Shown piece after piece: positions 31,778 to 38,683 of a stretch of DNA of 38,683 bases. The notes beneath the pieces are model-generated. The model was given only the letters and a program-made list of their open reading frames with translations, did no database searches and had not been told where the DNA came from. The stretch lies in NCBI GenBank assembly GCA_001724215.1, contig MEDW01000012.1, positions 1 to 38,683 on the forward strand, written 5' to 3'. This DNA comes from Erythrobacter sp. SCN 62-14 (GTDB lineage: Bacteria; Pseudomonadota; Alphaproteobacteria; Sphingomonadales; Sphingomonadaceae). Positions within the stretch are counted from its first letter, which is position 1, and every line of letters begins with the position of its first letter. The translations under genes and the position numbers were made by a program.

Positions 31778-32740
31778 CTAACGCGGTGCCTCGACCTGTT
31801 CGACCAGTTCGGTCACCAGCGCTTCGAGATCGCGGCCCTCGATTTCGGCCGCGGGCGTCAGGGTCAGGCGGTGGCGCAGCACCGGCACGGCGAGCGCTTT
31901 GACATCATCGGGCAGCACATAGGCGCGCCCCCCCAGCGCCGCGCGCGCCCGCGCTGCGCCCGCCAGCAGCACAGCGGCGCGTGGGCTAGCGCCGACGGCC
32001 AGTTCGCTATGCGCCCGCGTTGCCCGCACCAACCGAACCACATAGGCGATGATGTCGTCTGCCACCTTGACCTGATCGAGCACGCTGCCTGCTGCTGCCA
32101 GCCGCGCTGCGTCTGCCACGGCTCTCACCCCGAGATCAGCGGGCCGCTGCGGCCCTTGGCGCTGGCTGTAGGCAGCGACAATGCGCGCTTCTTCGGTTTC
32201 ATCGGGATAGGGGACAAGCAGCTTGAACAAAAACCGATCAAGCTGCGCTTCGGGCAAGGGATAGACGCCCTGATTTTCAATCGGGTTCTGGGTTGCCACC
32301 ACCATGAAATGATCGGGCAGGGCGTGGGTTTCCCCGTCGAGCGTCACCCGCCGCTCCTGCATCGCTTCGAGCAGCGCGGCCTGCGTTTTGGGCGGGGTGC
32401 GGTTGATTTCATCGGCCAGCAGCAATTCGCAGAAGATCGGTCCGCGTGTGAGTGTGAACTGGCTGGTCTGGAAATTGAACAGGTTGGAACCCAGGATATC
32501 GCCGGGCAACAGATCGGGCGTGAACTGGATGCGCCCGAAATCAAGGCCGAGCGCGGTGGCAAAGCTATTGGCAAGGAATGTCTTGGCGGTGCCCGGTGGG
32601 CCTTCCATCACCACATGGCCGCCTGACACCAATGCAATCAGCAAGTGATCGATCAGCCCATCGTGCCCGACAATCGCCTTGGCGACTTCGGCGCGGATAG
32701 CGCTGGCCAGCGCGTTCAATTCCTCAAGGCTCATGCTCAT
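31778..32740 (-). CDS. MoxR-family AAA+ ATPase
   Basis: The 320-residue ATPase has Walker A GPPGTAKT (47-54), Walker B LLADEINRTPPKTQAALLEAMQE, sensor 1 MVVATQNPIE, an arginine finger region (PLPEAQLDRFLFKL) and a C-terminal lid domain (GASPRAAVLLAGAARARAALGGRAYVLPDDV). MoxR ATPases act as chaperones in maturation of membrane or metal enzymes together with vWA proteins. It lies between the DUF4350 and DUF58 genes and overlaps the former by four bases. Confidence 0.95.
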   Translation of the reverse strand: MSMSLEELNALASAIRAEVAKAIVGHDGLIDHLLIALVSGGHVVMEGPPGTAKTFLANSFATALGLDFGRIQFTPDLLPGDILGSNLFNFQTSQFTLTRGPIFCELLLADEINRTPPKTQAALLEAMQERRVTLDGETHALPDHFMVVATQNPIENQGVYPLPEAQLDRFLFKLLVPYPDETEEARIVAAYSQRQGPQRPADLGVRAVADAARLAAAGSVLDQVKVADDIIAYVVRLVRATRAHSELAVGASPRAAVLLAGAARARAALGGRAYVLPDDVKALAVPVLRHRLTLTPAAEIEGRDLEALVTELVEQVEAPR

Positions 32741-33996
32741 CGCTTCAGCTTTCTGTGCAAGGTGTCGAGCGCACGGGCGGCGCTCAGGATCTCTTGGGGC
32801 GAGCGCGCGGCAACCAGCCGTGCGGCACGCGGGGTAAAGGGTTCTTCGCCGGGCAGGCGCATCGCCACAGCGGCATCAATCGCGGCCGCATCGGCGTGGG
32901 TCATGCCAAGGCTGCGCGCCAGACGCCGTTCGGCAAGGCGCGCATAAGGGGTTTTCAGCAAGCCCCAGCGCCGTGCGCGCACGACAAGGCTGGCGCTGTT
33001 TGTGACCAATTGCTGCTTGGCAAAGCCGATATTCGGATCGGTGCTGATGGCCGGGCCAAACCGCAGGACAGCACGCCAGAACACGATCGCGAGTGCCAGC
33101 ATCAGGCACAAGGTTGCAGCCAGAAAGGGCGGGCGGAATGCCAGAGTGAGCAGGTTTTCCGCCCCGCCAAAGCCGTTCAAGGTGAGATCGAAGGTGACCA
33201 TGCGCGTGCCGCTGTCATCGAGTTCTTGCAGCAGCTTGAGCGCGAGCGCCGCGCGCGCCGGGTCAGCAAGGCCATAATTGTTCACCAGATCAGGCTCGGC
33301 CACAAACAGCACCGGATAATTGGCGCTCCCGCTGTCGCCAATCCGCTCGTTTCCGGCGACCAAGGCCAGCGTTCGGCCAGCCTCATCGCGCAGCACGGCC
33401 CTATGCGATGGGTCGACTTCGGCATAGGCAACCGCGCGCGTTGGCAAGACGCCTGCCAGTCCCAACCCGCTCCAGCGCGGCAGGGGGCCTTCGGGCGGGT
33501 GGTGGATGCGGTGGGTGAGGGTGAAAGGCGCGGGCAGATCGCCTGTCCACTGCGCGCCGCTCGCTCCTCGCAGCACCACCCAGCCGCGCTGCCACTTGGC
33601 GGCTTCATCGCGCGGGAGATTGCGCGGCGGGCCGCTTACACGCCACTTCGGCAGGATCACCAACGTCGGGCCGAGCCTGCGGCGCTTTTCGAGAAGATCG
33701 CCAAACTCCTGAGCATCGAGGAACGGCGGCGGAGCAATCACCACCAGATTACGCCGCTCAAGCCCGCGCGGGCTGCGTGAACGGGTCACGCTGTAGCCGC
33801 TCGCCCCCAGCAGGCGGACAAGGCCCGAATAGCCATTGAGGCCATTGGCAGCGGCATGGGCGCCGCCGTTCTGCGTATCGGCCAGCGGCGCTTCGCCCCG
33901 ACCCATCAGATAAAGCAGCGCCACAAACAGAGCAAAGCCGCCCAGCACCAGAGCTGCCGCCGCGGTGCGGGAAAAGGGCGCGCGACCAACGCTCAT
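32737..33996 (-). CDS. DUF4350 domain membrane protein
   Basis: The 419-residue protein has an N-terminal helix (TAAAALVLGGFALFVALLYLMG), an extracytoplasmic domain of about 250 residues (NGLNGYSGLVRLLGASGYSVTRSRSPRGL onward, DUF4350-like) and a second helix near 280-300 (FLAATLCLMLALAIVFWRAVL). A cytoplasmic tail ends with a helical segment (RLAERRLARSLGMTHADAAAIDAAVAMRL). It is part of the MoxR operon, overlapping the upstream and downstream genes by four bases. Its biochemical role is unknown. Confidence 0.85.
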   Translation of the reverse strand: MSVGRAPFSRTAAAALVLGGFALFVALLYLMGRGEAPLADTQNGGAHAAANGLNGYSGLVRLLGASGYSVTRSRSPRGLERRNLVVIAPPPFLDAQEFGDLLEKRRRLGPTLVILPKWRVSGPPRNLPRDEAAKWQRGWVVLRGASGAQWTGDLPAPFTLTHRIHHPPEGPLPRWSGLGLAGVLPTRAVAYAEVDPSHRAVLRDEAGRTLALVAGNERIGDSGSANYPVLFVAEPDLVNNYGLADPARAALALKLLQELDDSGTRMVTFDLTLNGFGGAENLLTLAFRPPFLAATLCLMLALAIVFWRAVLRFGPAISTDPNIGFAKQQLVTNSASLVVRARRWGLLKTPYARLAERRLARSLGMTHADAAAIDAAVAMRLPGEEPFTPRAARLVAARSPQEILSAARALDTLHRKLKR

Positions 33997-34688
33997 GCCG
34001 CAGCCTCAACTTGCCGCGGCAGGGCCAAGGCAAAGCGCGCATAGGCATCGCGCGCGGTTTCCCAATCCGCCCGCTCAAGCCGCTCCAGCGCAAACAGGCT
34101 GCGCTCAACCCGTTCGGCGATCACCCGAAACGCCTCCCGCGCAGGTTCTGACAGAGCAGGCAGGACGGCCAGTTCGCGCGCGGTGCTGGATGGCTCGACC
34201 AATCCGGGCCGCGCCGCAGCCAGTTCGCCGACGCTGCGGGTCAGCAGCAGGTGCGTCGCCTCGTTAAAGCGGCCTTCTGCCGCCAGTTGCTCGGCCTCTT
34301 CGATCAGCGCGAGAGAGGCGGCGCGTTCAGGCTGCCATGCGGGCGTGTCCTCGGCAACCCGTCTGCGGGCCTGCGCCAAGGGGCCGAAAGTGCGCACCAG
34401 TCCATAGATTACAAAGCCTGCAACGCCGATTAGCAAAGCCCAGCCGATCGCTCCCCACCATGCGCCGAGCCATTCCCCAACCGGCCCCAACACTTTTCCC
34501 AGCCATTCGAAAAAGCCCTGAAGCAGCCGTTCAAACAGCCCAAGTTCGCGCCGGGCAGCGGGCGGCGGCAGAGGAACCGGGGCAAACTGGATGTCGCCTG
34601 ATGCGCGCAGGGCGTCCCACCCTGCAGGCGCGCTGGTTAAGGGGGGGGCTGCAGCGATGGGCGCAAGGGGAGGGGCGGCCGCGGTCAT
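33993..34688 (-). CDS. DUF4129-like membrane protein
   Basis: The 231-residue protein has a Pro/Ala-rich N-terminus, an amphipathic segment (LFERLLQGFFEWLGKVLGPVGEWLGAWWG) and one transmembrane helix (GWALLIGVAGFVIYGLVR). Its cytoplasmic helical domain (ALIEEAEQLAAEGRFNEATHLLLTRSVGEL) resembles DUF4129 proteins of MoxR clusters. I chose the ATG at 34688. An in-frame TTG three codons earlier is less likely. It is the first gene of the seven-gene operon and lies 60 bp downstream of pheA on the same strand. Confidence 0.78.
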   Translation of the reverse strand: MTAAAPPLAPIAAAPPLTSAPAGWDALRASGDIQFAPVPLPPPAARRELGLFERLLQGFFEWLGKVLGPVGEWLGAWWGAIGWALLIGVAGFVIYGLVRTFGPLAQARRRVAEDTPAWQPERAASLALIEEAEQLAAEGRFNEATHLLLTRSVGELAAARPGLVEPSSTARELAVLPALSEPAREAFRVIAERVERSLFALERLERADWETARDAYARFALALPRQVEAAA

Positions 34689-34748
34689 GCCGGGCAAGTG
34701 GTGGCATGGCTGCCCAAGCTGTGCAACAGGCTTGTGGCCTTGACCTGC

Positions 34749-35657
34749 CTAACCGCGCGCGCGGCCTTGCGGGTAGGTGCCCAGAAGGCGCAATTCCTTG
34801 GAATGGAAAGCACATTCCTCAAGCGCCCGGTCCACCGCCGGATCGCCCGGCGCGCCGATAATATCGGCATAGAACATGGTTGCCGAAAAGGTCGCACCCT
34901 GCTGGTAGCTTTCCAGCTTGGTCATGTTGACCCCGTTGGTGGCAAAGCCGCCCAAGGCCTTGTAAAGCGCGGCGGGAATGTTTTTCACTTCAAAAATAAA
35001 GGTGGTGACAAGCTCTTGCCCCACCAGCGCTTCTGCTGGCAGCGGATCTTGCGCCAGAATCACAAACCGCGTCATGTTGTCGGCGGCGTCCTCGACATTG
35101 TTCGCGATGATCTTGAGGCCATAAAGCTGCGCTGCAATTGCAGGCGCAATCGCAGCCACCGCCGGATCGCCGCGTTCAGCGACATAGGCCGCTGCTCCCG
35201 CGGTATCGACATAGCTCAACGGCACAATGCCGCGTTCGCGCAGGAAGCGGCGCGACTGGCCGAGCGCTTGCGGGTGGCTGTAGGCGGCTTCGAAGGGGCC
35301 ATCCCCGCAGGCCATCAGCGCATGGTGGATCGGCATGAAATATTCGCCGACAATATTGAGACCGCTTTCAGGCAGCAGAAAGTGAATATCAGCCACTCGC
35401 CCGTGTTGTGAATTTTCGATGGGGATAATGGCTTGCCCTGCGCGCCCGTCCTTTACGGCATCGAGGGCGTCTTCGAAGCTGAAGCAGGGCAGCGGCAAGG
35501 CATCGGGCCTTGCTTCGGTGGCGGCGCGGTGGGAATTGGCGCCGGGCGATCCCTGAAAGGCAATTGCCCGCGCTGGATCGGCGGCGGCGGCCTGTTGCAG
35601 TTGGGTCGCCAGCATCAGCGCCGGGCCCGGAAAGCTCTGGGTCAAACTGTGGTTCAT
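34749..35657 (-). CDS. pheA: Prephenate dehydratase
   Basis: This enzyme converts prephenate to phenylpyruvate in phenylalanine synthesis. The 302-residue monofunctional enzyme has the catalytic domain with IAFQGSPGANSHRAA, IPIENSQHGRVADIHFLL and NVEDAADNMTRFVI (the Thr-Arg-Phe motif). A C-terminal ACT domain follows with NIPAALYKALGGFATNGVNMTKLESYQQGATFSATMFYAD, where phenylalanine would bind. No chorismate mutase domain is present. It is divergent from the cytochrome c gene across 115 bp. With aroC, it is the second aromatic-pathway gene in the window, but they are 24 kb apart. Confidence 0.96.
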   Translation of the reverse strand: MNHSLTQSFPGPALMLATQLQQAAAADPARAIAFQGSPGANSHRAATEARPDALPLPCFSFEDALDAVKDGRAGQAIIPIENSQHGRVADIHFLLPESGLNIVGEYFMPIHHALMACGDGPFEAAYSHPQALGQSRRFLRERGIVPLSYVDTAGAAAYVAERGDPAVAAIAPAIAAQLYGLKIIANNVEDAADNMTRFVILAQDPLPAEALVGQELVTTFIFEVKNIPAALYKALGGFATNGVNMTKLESYQQGATFSATMFYADIIGAPGDPAVDRALEECAFHSKELRLLGTYPQGRARG

Positions 35658-35697
35658 GTTGGCCTGCTAGAGCGCGGTTCGCCCAGCGGCAAGCCTG

Positions 35698-35756
35698 CTT
35701 GCAATTCATGCAAGAATTGATGGAGCGAAGGGCCTTGCGCGCACGCTGTTGCAACA
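35698..35756. promoter_or_regulatory. Palindromes in the pheA/cytochrome c divergent region
   Basis: CTTGCA (35698-35703) and TGCAAG (35709-35714) form a perfect 6-bp inverted repeat around five bases, nested with CAATT/AATTG (35702-35719). TGTTGCAACA (35747-35756) is a perfect 10-bp palindrome 16 bases before the cytochrome ATG, just ahead of its AAGGGA ribosome-binding site. They sit where an operator for either gene would be expected. No regulator can be named. Confidence 0.35.
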
Positions 35757-35772
35757 TTAAGGGACGCCCGCA

Positions 35773-36438
35773 ATGACACAGGACAATTCTTCGCAAACCT
35801 CGCCTGCAGGCCAATCGTCTGGCGGCGATCTGTTCAACACGGCGGCAGGCTGGGTGCTCGGCGCGGCAGCGCTCGGGCTGGGTCTGTCGATCCTCGCGGA
35901 CAAATATTTTCAGGGCAGCAGTGCGCCGCGTCCGGCGGAACTGGGCTATGTCATCGAAGTGGCTGAAACGACCAGCGATGGCCCTGCCGAAATGTCCTTT
36001 GCCGAAGCGCTCACGCTGGTGACGGCCGAGCAGGGCGAACGCGTGTGGGCCAAGTGCCAGTCGTGCCACTCGATCAATGCAGGCGGCGCCAATGGCGTTG
36101 GCCCCAATCTGCACGGCATCATGGGCGCCAATGTCGCGGCCAAGCCCGGCTTTGCCTATAGCGCTGCCTTGCAGGGTCTTGGCGGCCAGTGGGATTGGGA
36201 GCGCATGAACAACTGGCTCAAGAACCCGCGCGGCTATGTCGATGGCACGAAGATGGCCTTTGCCGGCCTTTCCAAGATCGAAGATCGCGCAGCGGTCGCG
36301 CTTTATATGAACGCCAATGGTTCAAACATCGCTCTGCCTGCTTTCACTCCGGCGGCTGAAGTCGCTGAGGAAGAAACCGCTGGCGCGGTGGACGAAGCAG
36401 CGGGTGAAGTCGCTGCTGACGAGGCGGGCAGCGAATAA
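35773..36438 (+). CDS. Membrane-anchored class I cytochrome c (CycM/c552-like)
   Basis: This 221-residue electron carrier has an uncleaved N-terminal anchor (about 23-42, AAGWVLGAAALGLGLSILAD), a linker, and a class I cytochrome c domain. The heme site is CQSCH (Cys95, Cys98, His99), followed by GPNLHGIMG and the Met ligand in GTKMAFAGL (Met161). The family shuttles electrons between the bc1 complex and aa3-type oxidase in alphaproteobacteria. An unusual acidic Glu/Ala tail (about 193-221) follows the heme domain. It is preceded by an AAGGGA ribosome-binding site and ends in a terminator shared with rlmE. Confidence 0.93.
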   Translation: MTQDNSSQTSPAGQSSGGDLFNTAAGWVLGAAALGLGLSILADKYFQGSSAPRPAELGYVIEVAETTSDGPAEMSFAEALTLVTAEQGERVWAKCQSCHSINAGGANGVGPNLHGIMGANVAAKPGFAYSAALQGLGGQWDWERMNNWLKNPRGYVDGTKMAFAGLSKIEDRAAVALYMNANGSNIALPAFTPAAEVAEEETAGAVDEAAGEVAADEAGSE

Positions 36439-36447
36439 GCTGCGTTA

Positions 36448-36477
36448 CAAGGGGCAGGCGCTCAGCTCTGCCCCTTG
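36448..36477. terminator. Bidirectional hairpin terminator overlapping the rlmE 3' end
   Basis: CAAGGGGCAG (36448-36457) and CTGCCCCTTG (36468-36477) form a perfect 10-bp stem around ten bases. It begins 9 bases after the cytochrome stop. The rlmE stop codon (36462-36464) lies in the loop, so one arm is coding. T-runs are short, so efficiency is uncertain. Confidence 0.65.
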
Positions 36478-37127
36478 AAACCTTGGGCAATCACATACCA
36501 TTCGGAAGACCCCTTGCGGCTCGCAGGGGGTTTTGCGTGTTTGACGCTTGCGAAATGTTTTTTCAGCAAGGCGAGCAAATCAGTGTCCGTGCCGCCCGCC
36601 AACACCTTGGCAACAAAAGCGCCGCCCGGCTCCAGCGTTTCAGTGGCAAACCACGCGGCGGCTTCCACAAGGCCCATGGTGCGCAGATGATCGGTTTGCT
36701 TGTGGCCGACGGTGTTTGCCGCCATGTCGGACAGGATCAGATCGGGCGCCCCGCCGAGCGCCTCGGTGAGGGCGGCTGGCGCTTTATCATCCATGAAATC
36801 CATCTGGAAAATGGTGACGCCTTCGATCGGATCGACCGGCAACAGATCAATCCCCACCACTTTTGCCTGAGGCACCTTGGTGCGCACCACCTGTGTCCAA
36901 CCGCCCGGCGCGATCCCGAGATCGACGACGCGGCGAGCGCGTTTCAGCAGATCGAATCGCTCGTCAAGTTCGATCAGCTTGTAGGCGGCGCGGCTGCGAT
37001 AGCCTTCGGCCTTGGCGCGCTGCACATAGGGATCATTCAGCTGGCGTTCGAGCCAGCGCACCTGACTCGCGGTGCGCCCGCGCCCGGTCTTCACCCGTTT
37101 GTCCGGATTGCGGCCTGAACGGCTCAT
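36462..37127 (-). CDS. rlmE: 23S rRNA 2'-O-methyltransferase RlmE (FtsJ/RrmJ)
   Basis: RlmE methylates U2552 of 23S rRNA in the large subunit. The 221-residue protein has the RrmJ layout: a basic N-terminus (RTASQVRWLERQLNDPYVQRAKAEGYRSRAAYKLIELDE), the SAM-binding strand VVDLGIAPGGWTQV, and MDFMDD. The catalytic Asp region is LILSDMAANTVGHKQTDH, and GGAFVAKVLAGG carries the conserved Lys. Its ATG overlaps the stop of the Ppx/GppA gene by four bases (37124-37127), so the two are translationally coupled. In E. coli rlmE is a heat-shock gene, and no such promoter was seen here. Confidence 0.95.
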   Translation of the reverse strand: MSRSGRNPDKRVKTGRGRTASQVRWLERQLNDPYVQRAKAEGYRSRAAYKLIELDERFDLLKRARRVVDLGIAPGGWTQVVRTKVPQAKVVGIDLLPVDPIEGVTIFQMDFMDDKAPAALTEALGGAPDLILSDMAANTVGHKQTDHLRTMGLVEAAAWFATETLEPGGAFVAKVLAGGTDTDLLALLKKHFASVKHAKPPASRKGSSEWYVIAQGFKGQS

Positions 37128-38377
37128 GACCGCTCGTCCGGTTGCGTGCCCGGACGGGTGAGATCGCGCAAGGGTCGCTGCCCGCGTGTGTCGGTCGCCA
37201 TCAGGCTGCGCAAGATACCCTCGCGAATGCCGCGATCAGCGACGCCCAGCCGCCGTGCCGGCCACAGATCAAGTATCGCCTCCAGGATCGCACAGCCCGC
37301 CACCACCAGATCGGCCCGGTCATTTCCGATACAGGGCAGTTGCGAACGCTCGGCGGGTGACATCGCCGAGAGCATCGCGCTGATGCTGCGCATTGAATGC
37401 GACGGCACGATCAGACCATCGACTGCCTTGCGATCATAATGCGGCAATTCGAGATGCAGGCTCGCCAGCGTCGTCACCGTCCCACTGGTGCCGAGCAGAC
37501 GGATGTCGGGATGGGTCGCGGCCTCGCGCACACGCGCAGCAAAGGGGGCAAAGCTGGTGGCCACCAGATCGCGCATCGCTTCGTAGCGGGCGATGCGTTC
37601 CGCCTCGTTCGTCTCGGCCCGGCCCACCGTATCCGTGAGCGAGACAACGCCCCACGGCACGCTTTGCCAATCGAGAATGCGCGGCACGCGCGCCTGTTTG
37701 CGCGCGCCTGCTTCGACCAGCACCAGTTCGGTCGAGCCGCCGCCGATATCGAAGATCATCGCTGGCCCGTCGCCTGCTTCGAGCAGGATATGACAGCCCA
37801 GCACCGCCAGCCGTGCTTCTTCCTCAGCGCTGATGATGTCGAGCGCGATGCCGGTTTCGCGCCGCACGCGTTCGATAAAGGCCGCGCCGTTGCTAGCCCT
37901 GCGGCAGGCCTCGGTTGCGACCGATCGGGCCAGCCGGACATTGCGGCGACGCAGCTTGTCCGCGCAGATCGCGAGCGCGGACACGGTGCGGTCCATCGCC
38001 TCGTTCGACAATCGGCCGCTGGTAGCGAGGCCTTCACCCAGCCGCACCACCCGGCTGAAGGCGTCGATCACGGTGAAATCTTCACCCGATGGACGCGCGA
38101 TCAGCAGGCGGCAGTTATTCGTGCCAAGATCCAGTGCGGCATAGGCCTCGGACGGGCTGGACGCACGCCTCTCGCCAAGCGCCGCCAGATCGGACGGCCA
38201 CTTGCGGCGCGGATCGGCCATCTGCTGGGCCATGGAGCCTGCCCGCGCATTGCGAGAAGGCCGGTTGCTATCGGGCTGGAGGGCGGATTTGTAGCGAAAA
38301 TCGGCTACCTTGCCGGACTTGCCGCCCCTGTTGCTGCCAGCTCTCTTGTTTCTGTCCGGCGGCCGAGCATCCGCCAT
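37124..38377 (-). CDS. Ppx/GppA-family phosphatase
   Basis: This is an exopolyphosphatase or pppGpp phosphohydrolase of the actin-like ASKHA fold. The 417-residue protein has a basic, low-complexity N-terminus (about 1-60) that is not part of the domain. The phosphate loop AYAALDLGTNNCRLLIARPSG follows, then VRLGEGLATSGRLS, FDIGGGSTELVLVE and LLGTSGTVTTLASLHL. Alphaproteobacterial members are often single-domain as here. I chose the ATG at 38377. A TTG three codons upstream and an internal Met near residue 49 are alternatives. It is coupled to rlmE by a four-base overlap. Whether polyphosphate or guanosine pentaphosphate is preferred cannot be told. Confidence 0.9.
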   Translation of the reverse strand: MADARPPDRNKRAGSNRGGKSGKVADFRYKSALQPDSNRPSRNARAGSMAQQMADPRRKWPSDLAALGERRASSPSEAYAALDLGTNNCRLLIARPSGEDFTVIDAFSRVVRLGEGLATSGRLSNEAMDRTVSALAICADKLRRRNVRLARSVATEACRRASNGAAFIERVRRETGIALDIISAEEEARLAVLGCHILLEAGDGPAMIFDIGGGSTELVLVEAGARKQARVPRILDWQSVPWGVVSLTDTVGRAETNEAERIARYEAMRDLVATSFAPFAARVREAATHPDIRLLGTSGTVTTLASLHLELPHYDRKAVDGLIVPSHSMRSISAMLSAMSPAERSQLPCIGNDRADLVVAGCAILEAILDLWPARRLGVADRGIREGILRSLMATDTRGQRPLRDLTRPGTQPDERS

Positions 38378-38587
38378 AATCGTCAACTTTCATCCCACTC
38401 TGGCCATCTCGCGACCAAAGCACTTGGAACAGGAATTAGCCCAAGGCTTGCGCAAGAGCAAGCCGCGCAAGGGCTTAAGCAGTGCGCTTAAATTCTCACC
38501 AGATCTGCTCGATTCTGTCCGATTTGAATAGCTTTGATGGCTTGGCAGGCCTTGACAGGGTGAGAACATTTCCAGAACACAGCGGGC
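38378..38587. other. Intergenic region with two consecutive hairpins before tnpB
   Basis: The 210 bp between the divergent phosphatase and TnpB genes hold no convincing gene. Two hairpins follow each other: GGCTTGC (38445-38451) with GCAAGCC (38458-38464), and TTAAGC (38475-38480) with GCTTAA (38486-38491). They could belong to the left end of an IS200/IS605-type element, whose ends carry subterminal hairpins, or to the phosphatase promoter region. The element boundary is not visible. Confidence 0.4.
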
Positions 38588-38683
38588 ATGCTGATCGCCC
38601 ACCGCATTGCGCTCGACCCGACGAACGTGCAGCGGACCTACTTCGCCCGCGCTTGCGGCACGGCGCGGTTCGCGTGGAACTGG
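38588..38683 (+). CDS. tnpB: TnpB (IS605 OrfB) N-terminal fragment, cut by window edge
   Basis: Thirty-two codons are visible from the ATG at 38588, ending TARFAWNW at the window edge. The pattern is the classical beginning of IS605-family OrfB/TnpB: R-x-x-L-x-P-T-x-x-Q, then about ten residues, then G-x-A-R-F-x-x-N-W. TnpB is an RNA-guided DNA nuclease ancestral to Cas12. The RuvC and zinc-finger regions and the guide RNA at the 3' end would lie outside the window, so activity cannot be judged. No tnpA is visible upstream, so it may be a stand-alone (IS1341-like) copy. Confidence 0.75.
   Translation, partial: MLIAHRIALDPTNVQRTYFARACGTARFAWNW

Overview
The window is high-GC DNA from an alphaproteobacterium, most likely a sphingomonad near Erythrobacter/Porphyrobacter. 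This placement is an inference from gene content: hflKC-Do protease, ruvA-DsrE-ruvB, a four-base-overlap MoxR/DUF58 operon, membrane-anchored cytochrome c, a VPAP-type C-terminal sorting signal and sphingomonad-like intergenic palindromes. Most of the window is chromosomal housekeeping. Both edges are cut inside mobile genes: an IS5-like transposase start at 1-45 (minus) and a TnpB (IS605 OrfB) start at 38588-38683 (plus). No tRNA, rRNA or CRISPR array was seen, and no stretch over 300 bases lacks a gene.

Region by region. 93-3818 (minus) holds membrane-protein quality control: hflK, hflC and a Do-family periplasmic protease. 3917-9836 (plus) holds an Mrp/ApbC Fe-S carrier translationally coupled to an orphan molybdopterin hydroxylase large subunit, then ferrochelatase and a cytochrome P450. 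9837-10119 is a repeat-filled convergent junction that runs into the 3' end of aroC (minus). 11250-13919 (plus) is ruvA, an exported DsrE-like protein and ruvB. It is interrupted directly before ruvB by a 401-bp element: a GIY-YIG endonuclease gene enclosed by 27-bp perfect inverted repeats. 14136-15656 encodes a Gly- and Ser/Thr-repeat exported protein with a C-terminal sorting signal, closed by a strong two-way terminator. 15726-19933 (minus) has a rhodanese lipoprotein, aconitase and a DMT permease.

20132-22349 has two L,D-transpeptidases of different families facing each other, with a dispersed inverted-repeat element between them. 22478-26238 has a small exported protein of unknown function and a minus-strand run GNAT, ispG, mntP, histone-deacetylase-like. 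26286-27320 is an exported isoaspartyl peptidase, followed by a second copy of the dispersed element. 27442-34688 (minus) is a tightly overlapping seven-gene operon: DUF4129, DUF4350, MoxR ATPase, DUF58, SpoIIM-like, RDD and a class A beta-lactamase lipoprotein. 34749-38377 holds prephenate dehydratase (minus), a membrane-anchored cytochrome c (plus), rlmE and a Ppx/GppA phosphatase (both minus).

The least explained parts are the repeats. They are the GIY-YIG mini-element whose palindromic end sits 8 bp from the ruvB start, the inverted-repeat family between two convergent cell-envelope gene pairs, and a 55-bp duplicated unit that supplies the last codons of aroC.
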